A stretch of 64,000 nt of DNA, from NCBI RefSeq assembly GCF_047948215.1, contig NC_134457.1, forward strand, positions 16,900,626 to 16,964,625, written 5' to 3'. Positions within the stretch are counted from its first letter, which is position 1; every line of letters starts with the position of its first letter. The stretch is from Lycorma delicatula. Its lineage: Eukaryota; Arthropoda; Insecta; Hemiptera; Fulgoridae. The notes beneath the pieces were generated by a model. That model ran no database searches and was not told the DNA's origin. It worked only from the letters and a program-made list of their open reading frames with translations. The translations under genes and the position numbers were made by a program. Of this stretch, positions 1 through 11,890 are shown piece after piece.

Positions 1-892
1 AAAGGAATTGAAAATTTCCAATACTGAAAGGAATTGCAAAAAGTATTATCTAAAGAAATTTTTTTCATTAATCTTCATTAACTATTAAGTTGAGATTATG
101 AGATGTACTAAGATAGATTACAACAATGAAAATGAGAGAGAAATATTTTACGGATAGGAATGCTTCATTTGATCGACGTGAAAGGTTAAAAGCACACTGA
201 TATATAGGAATTACAGAAAAAATATGGATCCAGTATAATTTTTATTACAATTTTCAGTAATTTTATGACATTTCTGTTTGCTAAGATGTATAATATTTGT
301 AGTCAAAGACTCAAGAGATGCAAAATAAAAAATAAATAAAGATGGCCACACTCTAGTTTAAATGAAATAATTAAAAACTGAATGTAGCTACTGTTTTAGT
401 GAATGTAAACCATAAAAAACTCAACTGGAAACATTCCAAAGCAGTAGAGCTTTATCCAATACATGATAAAAGAAACGTCGACTAGGTATCACCCTTATGC
501 ATAATGATGATCAAACGTTTAATGTACACTATATTTAGATTAAAAAAAAAGTTAAAAAATTAAATATTAGGTAATAAATACAAATAACAATTACAATGTA
601 TAGTTAAAAAGTAATTAGATATATTCTATAAAAAACAAGATATATGTATGTGAGGAAAATGTTAACTTCTGTTAGTATAAAACTGCCCTGTTCAAGGATT
701 GTAGTAAACAAACTTATTACTATGCAAATTACAAGTAGATCTCTTAAAAATTAAAATTAAATAAAATGAAATTACTTGTAGGTAGTTATTATTTACGTAA
801 CGGAAGATCTGTTGGCATGGAAAATATTTATTGGCAAGTATGTATGTGTATATGCATGTATGCACAGTATATACATATTTTTTTAGGATCAA
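1..892. other. AT-rich DNA without recognisable features
   Basis: Simple AT-rich sequence with scattered stop codons in all frames. If the carbonic anhydrase gene continues to the left, this is intron or beyond, but no exon with carbonic anhydrase motifs was found here. No repeat shared with the rest of the window was noticed. Confidence 0.5.
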
Positions 893-2055
893 TTGTAAAG
901 TTCTCCACCTGACACAGAAATGGCACAAGTATGATCAAATGACTATCATATTTGTCAAGTATGATCCTTTAGATGTTGTGCTGTGAAGTTTCAGTTGGAG
1001 TGTTTAGTTGTTTGTTTGTAGCAATTGTCTAAAACAAACAAGTTTTGATATTTTTTTGAAAAATGGATAAAACTGAATTTCGAGCTGTTTAAGTATTTTG
1101 TTTTAAGAAGTTTAACCCTGAGGAAAAAGAGTTAGATTCCACTTTAAAGGTTTCATCCTCTTCAAGATTCTTCCAAAGGTAAAAAAAGAGGGCTGCTGAA
1201 TTTAAATCACCTGAGATTATGAATGCTCAGACACCTAAAAACTGCTACAACCGACAAAATTGTCAAAAAAATCCATATTGATATGTGAAATAATCACAGA
1301 ATGGCATAATACACTAGCTTGCTGACATTGCAAAGACTTCAACAGACCATGTCCACTACAATTTAGACAAAGTAATGGATATGAAAAAGCTTGTCGCTCT
1401 ATAGGTGCTGTAATTTTAGAAGTCAACCAAAGAAGCGTTCAATTAAACAGTTCTCAAAGGTGTTTAGACTTATTTAAACTTAATTTTCTCCTAAGTTTCT
1501 TCAACGTTTCATAACAGTAAATGAAACACTGATTCACCATTAGATGCCAGAGATCAAACAGTAGGAGAGTGTAGACATGCCAAAGAAAGTAAAAACAGTT
1601 CATATGGAGGAAAAAATGAAAAACCTTCATCGAGGAGTATTACACATCACTACTGGACCAACTGAAGGGTGCTATTTAGGTTAAACATCCATATCTGCCC
1701 AAAAAGAAAGTGCTCTTTCACAACAATAATGGGGCCGCACACTGACTTAGGTTCTTACTGTTTAACCTACTACAAAACCTATTTAAGTGCTTCCACACAT
1801 CCCATATTCACCAGATTTGGAATTCCTTTTCCCAAAAAATTTGTGAAGAAATGACTTGCAAGATGAAAATTCACTTCACACGATGAGATCAAAGCTGAAA
1901 CAATAAATTATTTTGAAGAGTTGGACAAATCATATTACACTGCAGGTATTAAAAAATCCAAAAGTCACTAAAAACCAATCTAATTGGAAGGTGTGAAAAA
2001 TAAAAAAATTCTGAAAAATGTTGTGTTTTCTTGGTCAGGCAAAAAACTTTACAAA
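893..2055 (+). pseudogene. Degraded mariner transposon (relic)
   Basis: A heavily mutated mariner-type DNA transposon. Near 1062 the plus strand reads MDKTEFRAV and then a stop, matching the start of a common insect mariner transposase type. Further on, out of frame, come VRELAD-like and STDHVHY-like stretches of the helix-turn-helix region (about 1290-1370). Near 1690-1740 there is a KKKVLFHNNNGAAH stretch in the place of the usual HHDNAPAHT block, so the second catalytic aspartate is replaced by Asn. A YFEELDKSYY stretch marks the C-terminus (about 1910-1940). The outer ends (about 894-915 and 2035-2055) are weakly complementary, as expected for decayed terminal inverted repeats. Many stops and frameshifts make it inactive. 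A related 5' fragment lies at 31606-32140. Confidence 0.75.
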
Positions 2056-2936
2056 CGGAAGTTCATGTGTGCACACACATACAAACACTTATAGAATCAA
2101 ATATATCATCGATGTAGTTTTATGTGACATAAGATATAAATGATTACATAATTTAAACAAAATTATTTTGTTTATAACTTTCTCCAATGGTATATTCTAT
2201 TGACATACATCCACTCTAATTAATGAGGCTGAGTATGACAATAAACAATGACATATGATCGTACAGCACGGAAACTAAGATGATATAACAATTTAAAGTC
2301 CAACTGATGATGCATTGAGATCCAGTATTTATTACATTTTTACATTTAACTATCAAATACAATATAAATAATAGCACAATTCCAGAAGTGATATAATAAT
2401 TAACTACAGAAATGTTTGTTATGCATAAATAAATAAGATTTACCATTTTATATGTATATATGTTTACAGATGTGCTTCTTCTTTTTTTAAATTTAAATTG
2501 TTGTTAAGATGTGATACAAGATGATATAAAATATCAACATTTAGTAAAAATTAAATCATAACTTTACTGTAGTTTTGTTGTTTGGTTATGACACTTAAAA
2601 TGGTGTAGCCAACTAACCACCAATAAAACATAACTCTCAAAATTAATATTTCTTGTGACTGTGAAACTAATCTTTAATTTATAATTTTTATTCATATGAA
2701 TGTTTTATGTAACTGACAACGGTTAACTTCCTAAATTAAAATGATACCTACTACTCAGCTATTTCTGATGTTTGAATTCCAATATTCAACTCAGCAGTCA
2801 AAGTGAAGATTTTTCTGAGGGAGGGGGAAATATTTAAAGAAATTAATGTATTATAGACATTTCAAATATATATATAACATATACATTATACATATACACA
2901 AAATACAATACGTTCACATTTCTTCTTTGCACTGAC
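2056..2936. other. AT-rich presumed intron of the carbonic anhydrase gene
   Basis: Lies directly downstream, on the minus strand, of the donor site of the carbonic anhydrase exon at 2937-3055. Only AT-rich sequence with short TA runs (2867-2905) is seen. The next coding exon was looked for here and not found. Confidence 0.5.
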
Positions 2937-3055
2937 CTCACCAGAGTACGCTTTTCCATCTACTGTATGTTCAGATCCAGACTTGCTGTCACGTCCCCAA
3001 TGGCAGTGAAACTGTTCCAGTTTGTATTTGGAACCCAAAGGTCCACCAATGAGTT
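2937..3055 (-). CDS. Alpha-carbonic anhydrase, zinc-site exon
   Basis: Internal exon (119 bp) of an alpha-carbonic anhydrase, the zinc enzyme that interconverts CO2 and bicarbonate. Read on the minus strand after the split codon it gives LIGGPLGSKYKLEQFHCHWG followed by a segment ending SEHTVDGKAYSGE. The paired histidines of QFHCHWG and the histidine of SEHTVDG are the three zinc ligands of the family, and the Gln of LEQFH is also conserved, so the active site is intact. The acceptor reads ttcacag before AACTC and the donor reads GAG followed by gtcagt. The exon begins with the last two bases of a Glu codon whose first base is supplied by the exon at 7605-7808, and it ends in phase 0. No stop or frameshift is present. 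Cytosolic versus secreted form cannot be decided because the first exon is missing. Later exons should lie left of the window. Confidence 0.95.
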
Positions 3056-5494
3056 CTGTGAACAATTATACATTCGTTTACTTATTCATCCAATTGCAAT
3101 AACAGTATGACCAATTATATAACATTAATTAGTAAAAAACAGATAAACAATAAAAATACTAGACTCTTGCTCCTGCTAATAAAAAACAGACACAGATAAA
3201 TAAGACAGTATGGTGACCACTACAATTAATAGTCAGCCAAATTATATATCTTATTTTAATAATAATAATAGATATTGTAAGGCATTCATTGAGTATTTTA
3301 AGCTGAAGTAAACAAAAATCTAATAAATTAACAACTAAACTGATAATCGTACAACCATTTTACAGATGCATTATATAAACTGTGCATGAAAAAGTACAGA
3401 TGCTGAGTTAAGCTTATTTAACATGAAAGGGGAATATACTGTTCAAGTCAAATAAGTGTATGTACAGTAACCTAATTTTTTTTATTGCAGTCCAGTTTAC
3501 AAATTTAAGCAAATAATACCTTCTGGTGACTTCCATATGGTAAAATGTCTACCTTTCATCCAGATCAAATCATTCAAGGGTTTTTTACATACAAAAAAAT
3601 GTCATTCTCATGTTGCGAGAATTCATGAATGTTGCGATAAAGGAAGACTAGTGTTTTATATACAGAAAAATGGTTTAGAAAAAGTGTTGTCAAGCAATTC
3701 TTATTTATAGTAAAATAAAATCACAGAAACTCAAATAAATCCCACCAACATTCGCAGAAAAAAAGGATAGCCAAAAGATGTACAGTACAGGATACAATGG
3801 AATGTTCCATATGATATATGAAATCCCAAAGAAATAAAAATGAACAGTTATATACCAGAGATACATCTATAGATATATATTGTACATTTTTGGGATCTGT
3901 TATTTGTAGTCTCTAGAAAATCCGAAAAAGACTAGGCATCTCCATGCATTACAGACTTAATCTAAGGATAGCTTCTCAGAACCATGATACATAAAATGGA
4001 CAACACTAATATGGAGTACAAATGTAGCTCATATTATATTCGTTATTTTACTGTATTTTTAACATTATTACACGTATTAAAATCATGTACTCAAGAATAT
4101 TCAATGTTCTTTGTTCACACCAATAAGTTACCACAATCAGAATTTCATGAAAAAATTAATCAAAATTCACTGTAATTTATTAACTAATTTATTTTTAATG
4201 TATATACAATATATTGTTAAATAAAAAGAATCAGTTTACTAAACATTTCATTTGGTACAAATACAAACTACGTAATTATGTTTCAACTGTTGAATACTGC
4301 TAAGAATTTTTGACTACATAAAATTTCTGTTTCTGTGATCATGTAATTCTAAGAATTTCAAATCCAGGAGCTAATTTATCAATTTCAATTGAAATTTCAC
4401 TGCAACAAACTTATTCTTTATAAACTAATGAAAAGTAAATATTTTCAAAAAGTGGAAGATAAATTCTGATGAAGATAATGAAATGAAATCTATGAACATT
4501 TGAAATTTTTCTGTTATTGATATAATGAAAATATTGTTTGCAAATGACAACAGTATTCCTTTCAAAGTGATATAAAATGAGACAGAAAAATTTTACTTCT
4601 GTTATGTTGTAAAAGACAAAAAAATAAATGTGAACAATTAACTGAAAAAAAATTTTTTATTGTTAAAAAATAATTATTTGGACTAGAAAAATAAAATAAT
4701 TATATAAAAGCATTATAAATAATGCCATTTTTCATTTTATTTACAGTAATAATAGATTACTGTGAATAATTTGTAGTAATAATAAATTACTGTAAGTACA
4801 ACTTATTGGTTTTACTCGTTTTACTTGGTTTTAACAGATTGGGCTTCATAAAATACTTTATTCATATCACCATTTACTTTTTGTAAATTTTCAAAAATTT
4901 TACTTGTTTTGGAAACTTTGCTAATTTGATGATAAAAAATTGCACTGGATTAAAATATCTATGGGATTCAGATTTCTTTCTCAAATAAGTAAAATACAAT
5001 ATTCACTAAACTTGAAATAAAATATTATTTTAAATTTAAAAAAATGAATCAGTTTTAGCAATCTGATGGTTACAATGACCAAATGTTGTTTCTGTTTGGC
5101 ATGGTTAAACCTGCTTTCGACTAGAAAAATTTTAATATAATAATTCATTATCGTAAAAAAAAGTAGTTATTGTGTATTTAACTTAGAAATACTTTATTAG
5201 AACTACAATTTACTCATTAAAAAATTCTATTATCTACTTTTTTCCTTAATAGTAAACTACAGGCCAGTTATTTAACAATAAAAAAATTAAGTGCTAAAAA
5301 AGTCTCTCCCAGTTTGTAACTTTTATTTATTTTTTTATTGCTGTTTCACTATCCATCGTTAGATATAAGAAACAAAACTAATAATGATGTATTGTTAACC
5401 TTTAAATCAACAAATTACAGATAAAAAATATGAGCCCTGACCAGAACATAAAATTATTTAATAAAAATAAAATGATGATTCTTGATAGTCAATG

Positions 5495-5523
5495 TAATGT
5501 AAGACATATATTGTCTTACATTA
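5495..5523. repeat. Short perfect hairpin, 12-bp arms
   Basis: TAATGTAAGACA at 5495-5506 is followed by a 5-base loop and its exact reverse complement at 5512-5523. It lies in the carbonic anhydrase intron. No function can be assigned. Confidence 0.8.
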
Positions 5524-6314
5524 ACAGAGAATAATATACATTTATGAACATCATTGCATAAGTAAGAAATATTCTAGATAATTAACTTACTTTACAAATT
5601 GGCTATAACTGAAAAATTAACAATTTTTTTTTAACCAAAAGTACAAAAATTAATTAAAAATCTACACAATTTGATAAATTATTTGCAATTATACATTTAA
5701 AATCTTTAAAAATTTATTAAGTCAACTATTAAAAATTAATAACTGCAATATAAATCAACAAATAAGACTTATTACTACTATAATAACCACTCTTTATCTT
5801 GCTGTGTACTTAATCTGCTACCTTGGATGTGATTATTTAATTGAAAAAAAATACATTAATTATTCTGGTGCAAAAATGAAAATTTCTTAAACTGATAAAG
5901 ATCAAAGAATTCATCATTTAAAAGTTTTATAGAAGAATAATATAAAAATAAAGTTGAATAAATATATCTAAAAGGCTGTACGATAAATTAGCTACAAGCT
6001 AATAAATAAATCAGGCAAAATATCTTCCTTAGAAATTAAAAAATTCTCATTCCTATTTGAATTACTTAACATAGTTTTCTATTTATTATTTCCACATATT
6101 AGAATGACAAAAGTATTTGGCAGCTTCACTAAAATTGAAATTGAAGATTTTTAATAACAATGCATCATAATAGTAAACATTTTTTTATATGATAGAGAAA
6201 CATAATTAATAAACAACATGGATTAACTGAAATTGTAGTTGGAAGAAGGGAACACAAACACCATTTTTTTTTTCATTTTCAAGGTTAAGTTGAATTTGTA
6301 TTCTGCTTACAGAC

Positions 6315-6830
6315 ACATTTTCGGTGAAAAAAGGAAAATTATTGCCAAACTCTAGTATGGCAGTAAAACTCAGTACAAATAATCGTGAGTTGCAAGTAAA
6401 GAACTAATCCAACAGTTAATTCCTTCTTCTAATGGATCAAATTGGCAGCTCTGACTACCATCCCGACTAGCAGACCCTCAAAAATTTTCTATTTCAAAGT
6501 ACAAGCGATTTGAAACGACCAGTAAAGAACCTGGTTATATAGTTGCTTGCAAACTATTGGTGGTCTTTTAAAGCATTCATTCCGACTTGTCTGATTACAA
6601 ATTTAGGCTAAATTTGTAATCAGAAACTTAAACTTAACAAATGAACAACAGGTCTATGCAGGTAAAGTGCCTATTAAAGAAGCAAAAATAATTGACCTTT
6701 TGAAAACAGTGCAATATATTCCAAGTAATGAACAACAGTTTTACAACTCACTACTTGACCTACAACTTCTCAAGATGCGGCTGAAGACGAATATAACTAA
6801 GTTTATTCTGATGAGCGCACAAAAGTAATA
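6315..6830 (+). pseudogene. Coding-like relic, probably of a mobile element
   Basis: A stretch with less extreme base composition inside the carbonic anhydrase intron, opposite in strand to the gene. The best open part (about 6638-6800) reads NEQQVYAGKVPIKEAKIIDL, then LLKTVQYIPSNEQQFYNSLL, before stops. From memory this resembles the C-terminal tail of uncharacterised insect proteins linked to mobile elements (a Y-x-x-x-x-P-I-x-x-x-K-x-x-D-L segment, then IP and FY). The family could not be named and this was not verified. Stops interrupt the upstream part, so it is not a functional gene. Confidence 0.35.
6591..6623. repeat. Perfect hairpin, 15-bp arms, 3-base loop
   Basis: CTGATTACAAATTTA at 6591-6605, loop GGC, and the exact reverse complement at 6609-6623. 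It sits inside the coding-like relic just upstream of its best open stretch. The sequence does not show whether it is functional or a local mutation product. Confidence 0.9.
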
Positions 6831-7604
6831 GGCCTTTTAGTAAACTTGTTATTTTAAATCTTATTATGCAGTCAGTCATACTTCCTTCAACAAAATTTTA
6901 GTTAAAAATTGAACTTCTTAAAAATTTTTAAGGCCTGAACAAAAGTTTTAGGATGATTTTATGTGACAAATTCTTCTAGCTACTGGTATTATTAAACTAA
7001 AAATATATAAAACTACACTCCAAATCTGTTTTTCTTTTCAGCACTTTTTTTTGTTAGTTTTATAATAAAATAACTAAATAAATTGCATGACTAATAAGTA
7101 GTTTTATGGGTAAAGCAATTCAAAATATTTTAAATTGGAAAAGGGAATAATTCCAACAAATTTAATATTTCGTAAAAAAATAATTATTTGAAATTTTTAA
7201 GATATTTTTTGTTATACTAATTACAGATATAATAGTTAAAATAAACATATACAATATGTGCTACCAAAAAATTTACTCCAGAGTATAGTGTTTTTTGTTT
7301 TCCAAAGGTAAAGGTTCAATGAAGTTGTTCCCTTCTTCAAACTACGGGTGAAATATAAATATATACAAAGTCTGGATGAAATTCAAAACATTCCAGTTCT
7401 TTATTTCAAATTCCATCCACACCTGCATCAGTTTCTCATGTTGCAGTTTCAATTTCTATCACAAAAATGTGTAAATTTTGTCAAAGTAATCAATGTAAAG
7501 CATTGAAAATAAACTCATCAAAATTTAAATGTAAATGTTATTAAACTATGCCAAAAAAATTAATGAATTTAAAAAAAAACTGAAAAATTTGAAACAAAAT
7601 TTAC

Positions 7605-7808
7605 CTGATCCATGCTCATCATTATGAACATCAACTCTCCATCCATAACCAGGATTGACAATTGATTTGCATATGGTGGGTTTATAATACCAAGTAAGTG
7701 GACGACTTTGAAGGGAAGTATCAGATGTTGCGACTGTTGTTTTTACATCAACGGGTGATTGACGAGACCCAGCTGCTTGAGGAAATTTGGATGGCCATGT
7801 TGATGGTC
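7605..7808 (-). CDS. Alpha-carbonic anhydrase, N-terminal exon (second coding exon)
   Basis: A 204-bp exon upstream of the zinc-site exon. On the minus strand it encodes PSTWPSKFPQAAGSRQSPVD near its start and NPGYGWRVDVHNDEHGS at its end. The FP-x-A-x-G-x-RQSPVD block is the hallmark N-terminal motif of animal alpha-carbonic anhydrases; NPGYGWRVDV matches the strand just before the zinc site. The exon starts with GA of a presumed Gly codon (acceptor tatttcag) and ends with a single G (donor gtaaat), which completes Glu with the AA opening the exon at 2937-3055. Together they run from RQSPVD through HGSE-LIGGPLG to SEHTVDG as in the family. No disruption is seen. The first coding exon was not located within the window, so the start and any signal peptide are unknown. 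Confidence 0.95.
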
Positions 7809-8014
7809 CTGAAATAATAAATAGTTAATTATATCACACTTTTTCGTTAATTAGAATATGATTTCTAAAGAAGCAGTATTACTCTGCAGATGAATTTAAG
7901 TAATATTGATTTAAAAATTACAGAAAAATATCCTGAATTTTCTCATCTTATTCAACGTGTATGAAAATCTATATTCAAATAATTTTAGTTAACAATTCTA
8001 AAATGTGATTTATT

Positions 8015-8020
8015 TTATAT

Positions 8021-8101
<81 letters not shown>

Positions 8102-8126
8102 TACATATATATATGTATACATAAAA
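8015..8126. repeat. (TA)n / TATACA microsatellite
   Basis: Runs of TA broken by periodic TACATA units. It lies just upstream (relative to the gene) of the second carbonic anhydrase exon, presumably in intron 1. Confidence 0.85.
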
Positions 8127-8154
8127 TCTTCATGTATTAATCATGTATACTGCA

Positions 8155-8250
8155 ATAATGTTGTGATCAAGGTTTTGTTATGGTTTCCCTTGATACACCC
8201 AAGTGAATGCTAGGGGTTCTTTTTTATGAATGGAGTAGCATATACACTTA
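8155..8250. repeat. rep-H copy, short unclassified interspersed repeat
   Basis: Contains ATCAAGGTTTTG, then TTTCCCTTGAT and a run ending before TATGAATGG. Similar wording occurs at about 32440-32530 and 40195-40300, which share a CTTTGATCCTTC/CTTGATCCTTC core and a nearby TATC(T)ACCCATTTT-like stretch. Diverged and of unknown origin. Confidence 0.4.
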
Positions 8251-8490
8251 TTCTTTATGTGATGTATCTAATTATTATAATGTTATCGCTCAGAATAAAA
8301 GATTTACTTCTTTACAATCAAAATGAAATATAAAATTTTATACAGCAACATCATCACAATTACAATCATTCAGAAATTTATGACTGTTTTATACAGTAAG
8401 GACACTGGTATCAGGTCATTAATAAAAATAAATGAATAAACAAAAATTTAGAGCAAGATGATTAATGAAGTTCTATATAAAAGTTAATGA

Positions 8491-8668
8491 ATATTATTAA
8501 TTAAGCTGCCAAAATAGTTTTAATTCATACACGAGATAAGAGCTAAAACTTCATTAATTAACTTGTTTGTAACTTATTATTATTCATTACAAACAAGTTA
8601 ATTAATGAAGTTTTAGCTCTTATCTCGTGTATGAATTAAAACTATTTTGGCAGCTTAATTAATAATAT
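8491..8668. repeat. Perfect long palindrome, 82-bp arms
   Basis: The left arm (8491-8572) and right arm (8587-8668) are exact reverse complements over 82 bp when compared base by base, separated by a 14-base loop (CTTATTATTATTCA). No flanking target duplication was seen. Perfect identity contrasts with the other long inverted repeats here, which are decayed. It could be a very recent fold-back or template-switch event, or a fold-back artefact of library preparation or assembly. Confidence 0.9.
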
Positions 8669-10209
8669 AGACATTGAATCAATCATTAAGAAAATTTTCT
8701 GGATTTTGATTTCTAGTCCGGACTAACAACCTTCATGACACACTATTTCATTAAGAGCATAAGTCATTTTTGCTAATATAAAGAAATGAAGACTGTATTT
8801 TAATTCCTATAAAAAAATAAAGCAACTCAAACTTAACATTGCAGAATAGATGCTAAATCACAAGGTTATTGACAACTTTCAAAAGTATTGCTCCTATCAT
8901 AAATATTATTTTGCCAACAAAGGTTTTTTTGTTGATTTATTGAAACATCTATCTAATCGGTGCAATAACCAAAAGGTTATAAATAACCTCTTATTTAGTA
9001 CCAGTCATCTATCATGACATAGTCATTATAACAAATAAAAAGCATCTCATGGCAGGTTTACTAGAAAAGGTAAGTAGTCAATCTTTTTCTACTCTCTTCT
9101 TCAATACTTACTGAATACACAGAAATATCAACCTAAATTTATTTATATGATTCCAATGATACTGCAAAACAAATTTAAAAAGAAAACCACAATGAACTTT
9201 TTTTATGGTATGTAGGTTTTTATATGTAGTTCTTTAACATTATTTCATTATTTCCAATTAAATTAATCATTGTATTTATTATTTGACAGTATTTATTGTT
9301 ATTTTCAGAAACATTATGCATTAGTTATATTTCATAAGTTCAATTTATTCTTTCATTATTGTTGACAGTTTATTACTGCATTGTTTTAAGTTGTTCTGAC
9401 TCTCATATAATATTACTACTATTGTTATCAAATAATAGTAAGTTATAATATAATTTAATTATCATCAATTTAAATAAATTAAAAACAATAAACATATAAC
9501 AAATAAAAACATCTCATCGCATACAAATTGACTTCACACTACAAAGATTTTATTCATTACAATAATTTTCTTTGTGTTATTTAACAATGATTAGAATCTT
9601 AATTGTATAGATGTAAAGTAAAGATGACTGTATACATTCTTTAAGACTCTCCTAACATGCTGTAAACAGAATGATAGCAACATTATCTAGATAAAGACAA
9701 ATACTATTGTCACATAATGTACTATCTCCATTAAGCAGGAAGAACATATAAGTTTTTTGTCTTTTTTTATACATACAATTTATAATTAATACATAATTTT
9801 AGAAAATTTTAATTAAAATAATTTAATACTTTTGATTAAAATTTATTAATATTAATATTATTACAACAAAAATTTGGTGTATAATATTGACAAACTATTT
9901 CTATGATTTTTTTTTAATTGTCCTGAACCAATGAATGCTTTCATAGAAATATACAATAGGAGAAGGTAGAGAGTGAAGAGGAGGAGAAAGTTGTGTAATC
10001 AAAACATCTCTGCAACAAAAAGGAAGAGACATAATAATCTAATTGTGATGATATTACAATGGAATTGTAAAAAACAGTTAGATATATGAATTAATATTGG
10101 ACATTTTCAAGCAGTAATATATTAATATGTTCCTGAAAATTTAAATAAATACAAAAATAGCATAGGGTGCTATTTTCTGTTCTTTAAAAATGAAAGAATC
10201 CGAAGGAAT
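8669..10209. other. AT-rich DNA without recognisable genes
   Basis: No exon, repeat copy or mobile-element motif was recognised. Some short TA-rich stretches only. Presumed intron 1 or 5' flank of the carbonic anhydrase gene. Confidence 0.5.
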
Positions 10210-10872
10210 CTCCTTCTTTAATATTTCGTTTAAACTTTGGGTAATGGCATTAACTGAGAAACTGAATCAATATGTTGAAGATCTGATCAGGGATTACCCA
10301 ACAGGAATTGGGCATACAGATCAAATCCAGATCATATATTTACTTATAGCAGTTAGGTGAAAAATTCTAGCAATCTGAGTTGAATTTCAAACAAGAATAT
10401 TGTTTATTGATTTTAAGAAGATAATGTCAACAGAAAATTCCTGTAATAAGAGTAAGATAAAAGAATTCAAAATACACAGACATTTATACTATTGTTTAGA
10501 GTGCAAATACAGGAAAGAATGTAGTATAAAGAGTCAGGAAGAAGATTCCTTAGGGAGTATGTAAATTACTATTGGATTTTAAACAGGAAGATGCATTCTC
10601 AGGATTCAGTACAAATTTAGGAAAAAATAATAAGAAATACTAATCATAAAGAACTGAAAGGCAATGAGATGAAGTATATGGCTTTCTGGCATACATGAAT
10701 GATGTTTTTTTATTATTTTTTAAATGGACAAATAAACAGGAAAATTCTTATCACTCTGATTTACAATTTTATTAAAATCCTTTTTTTGAGGGGTTTTCTG
10801 GGCGAAAAACGCTTTTGGTTATCATTGCCCACACACAACATATTTTTATAAAATAAACAAAGACATATCACA

Positions 10873-10904
<32 letters not shown>

Positions 10905-11890
10905 CAATTAAAGTAATAAAATCACCATCTGCTTTTCAGCAAATAAAATGAATAGTTGAAACACAATACAGTAATTCAAATACTTTTTATATAAACAGAC
11001 GGCCGTAAGAAATTGTAAAACCTGAGACTACAACATTTCATTATCCCCTAAAATAGTCTGTGTGTTACCACCTAGGTTAAACTTGTGATGCAATGCCACA
11101 TAACATATACAATCCACAAGGATGTGGTGCACTGTTAGTTTGTAGTTGCAGTGAGCAAAAACTGATGCGTTTATTAAAATTTGTATTTCCTCTTTGTAGA
11201 GGAACTAACTTGCAGATGATCTGTAGAAAAAGAGCTTAAAGGTCTAAGTATTAATAAAAGAAAAATTAGTTATTTAAGTAAGTCACGAGGGAAGAATCAG
11301 AACGTCAATCTTAAGACTGGTAAGGAGATTTCAAAAAGGTGCAGAAAGTTAGATATCTAAGAGGCTATTTTTACAAAAAAGAAACTAATCCAGACCAATA
11401 CAAATAAGAGGATTATACTGGGAATAAAATATTTATATTTTAGTCAAAAGCATTGAAAAATAGAATAAAGATGAGGTTGTAAAGCACAGTAATATTCAGC
11501 TAAATATAGCTGAGACATGGAATACAATGAAGGAAACACAATGTGTTTTGAGTGCAAATATAAGATGAATATATGGGGACAAGTAAAGGATGGGGAAATA
11601 TAATGGTAAAAAAAAATCATAGAAATCTATTAAATGACAAAACAGCTATCTGTTGACCAGAAAATATGGTCTAGTTGACGTAGATGGGTAGGAAATATTG
11701 TCTGTATATCTTTAAGTACGACGCCTCTTTCTTCTTTTGAGGAATCGCTCACTAGAAAACAACTGATAAGATATCTACAACAAAATGGATAGATGAGTTC
11801 CTGTAATAAATTGAAGGCACTAGATATGAGACGTTACTGGAAGGATGTTCAAAACAGGATGAAAGAAGATCAATCTGCAGTTAACTTTCA
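10210..11890 (+). pseudogene. Decayed LINE reverse transcriptase relic
   Basis: Remains of a non-LTR retrotransposon on the plus strand. Near 10300 the broken frame reads GIGHTDQIQ, in the place of the conserved G-x-G/S-T-x-D-Q-I block before the palm. Near 10395 it reads RILFIDFKKIM, matching reverse transcriptase motif A (FIDFKKAFD) with the second acidic residue lost. Near 11205 it reads LADDL, matching the motif C box (FADD). A late stretch (about 11810-11880) reads LDMRRYWKDVQNRM, like the C-terminal tail of such proteins. Motifs A and C are about 800 bp apart, more than expected, so AT-rich DNA (about 10680-11150, with a TA microsatellite at 10874-10898) was probably inserted between them. 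Stops and frameshifts are everywhere. It is not the same family as the young LINEs at 24.8 and 41 kb. Confidence 0.6.

Larger units (their letters stand above)
3056..7604 (-). other. Intron of the carbonic anhydrase gene (4549 bp)
   Basis: Bounded by a donor at the 7605 edge (TCAG followed by gtaaat) and an acceptor at the 3055 edge (ttcacag), both on the minus strand. The splice joins G+AA into a Glu codon and keeps the frame. The content is AT-rich with few repeats. A short perfect hairpin lies at 5495-5523 (12-bp arms) and a coding-like relic at about 6315-6830. No other coding exon was recognised. Confidence 0.85.

Noticed and set aside
8015..8126. Regular TATACA/TATATA spacing looked at as a CRISPR-like or regulatory array
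   Set aside because: It is a simple microsatellite without unique spacers, in a eukaryotic intron.
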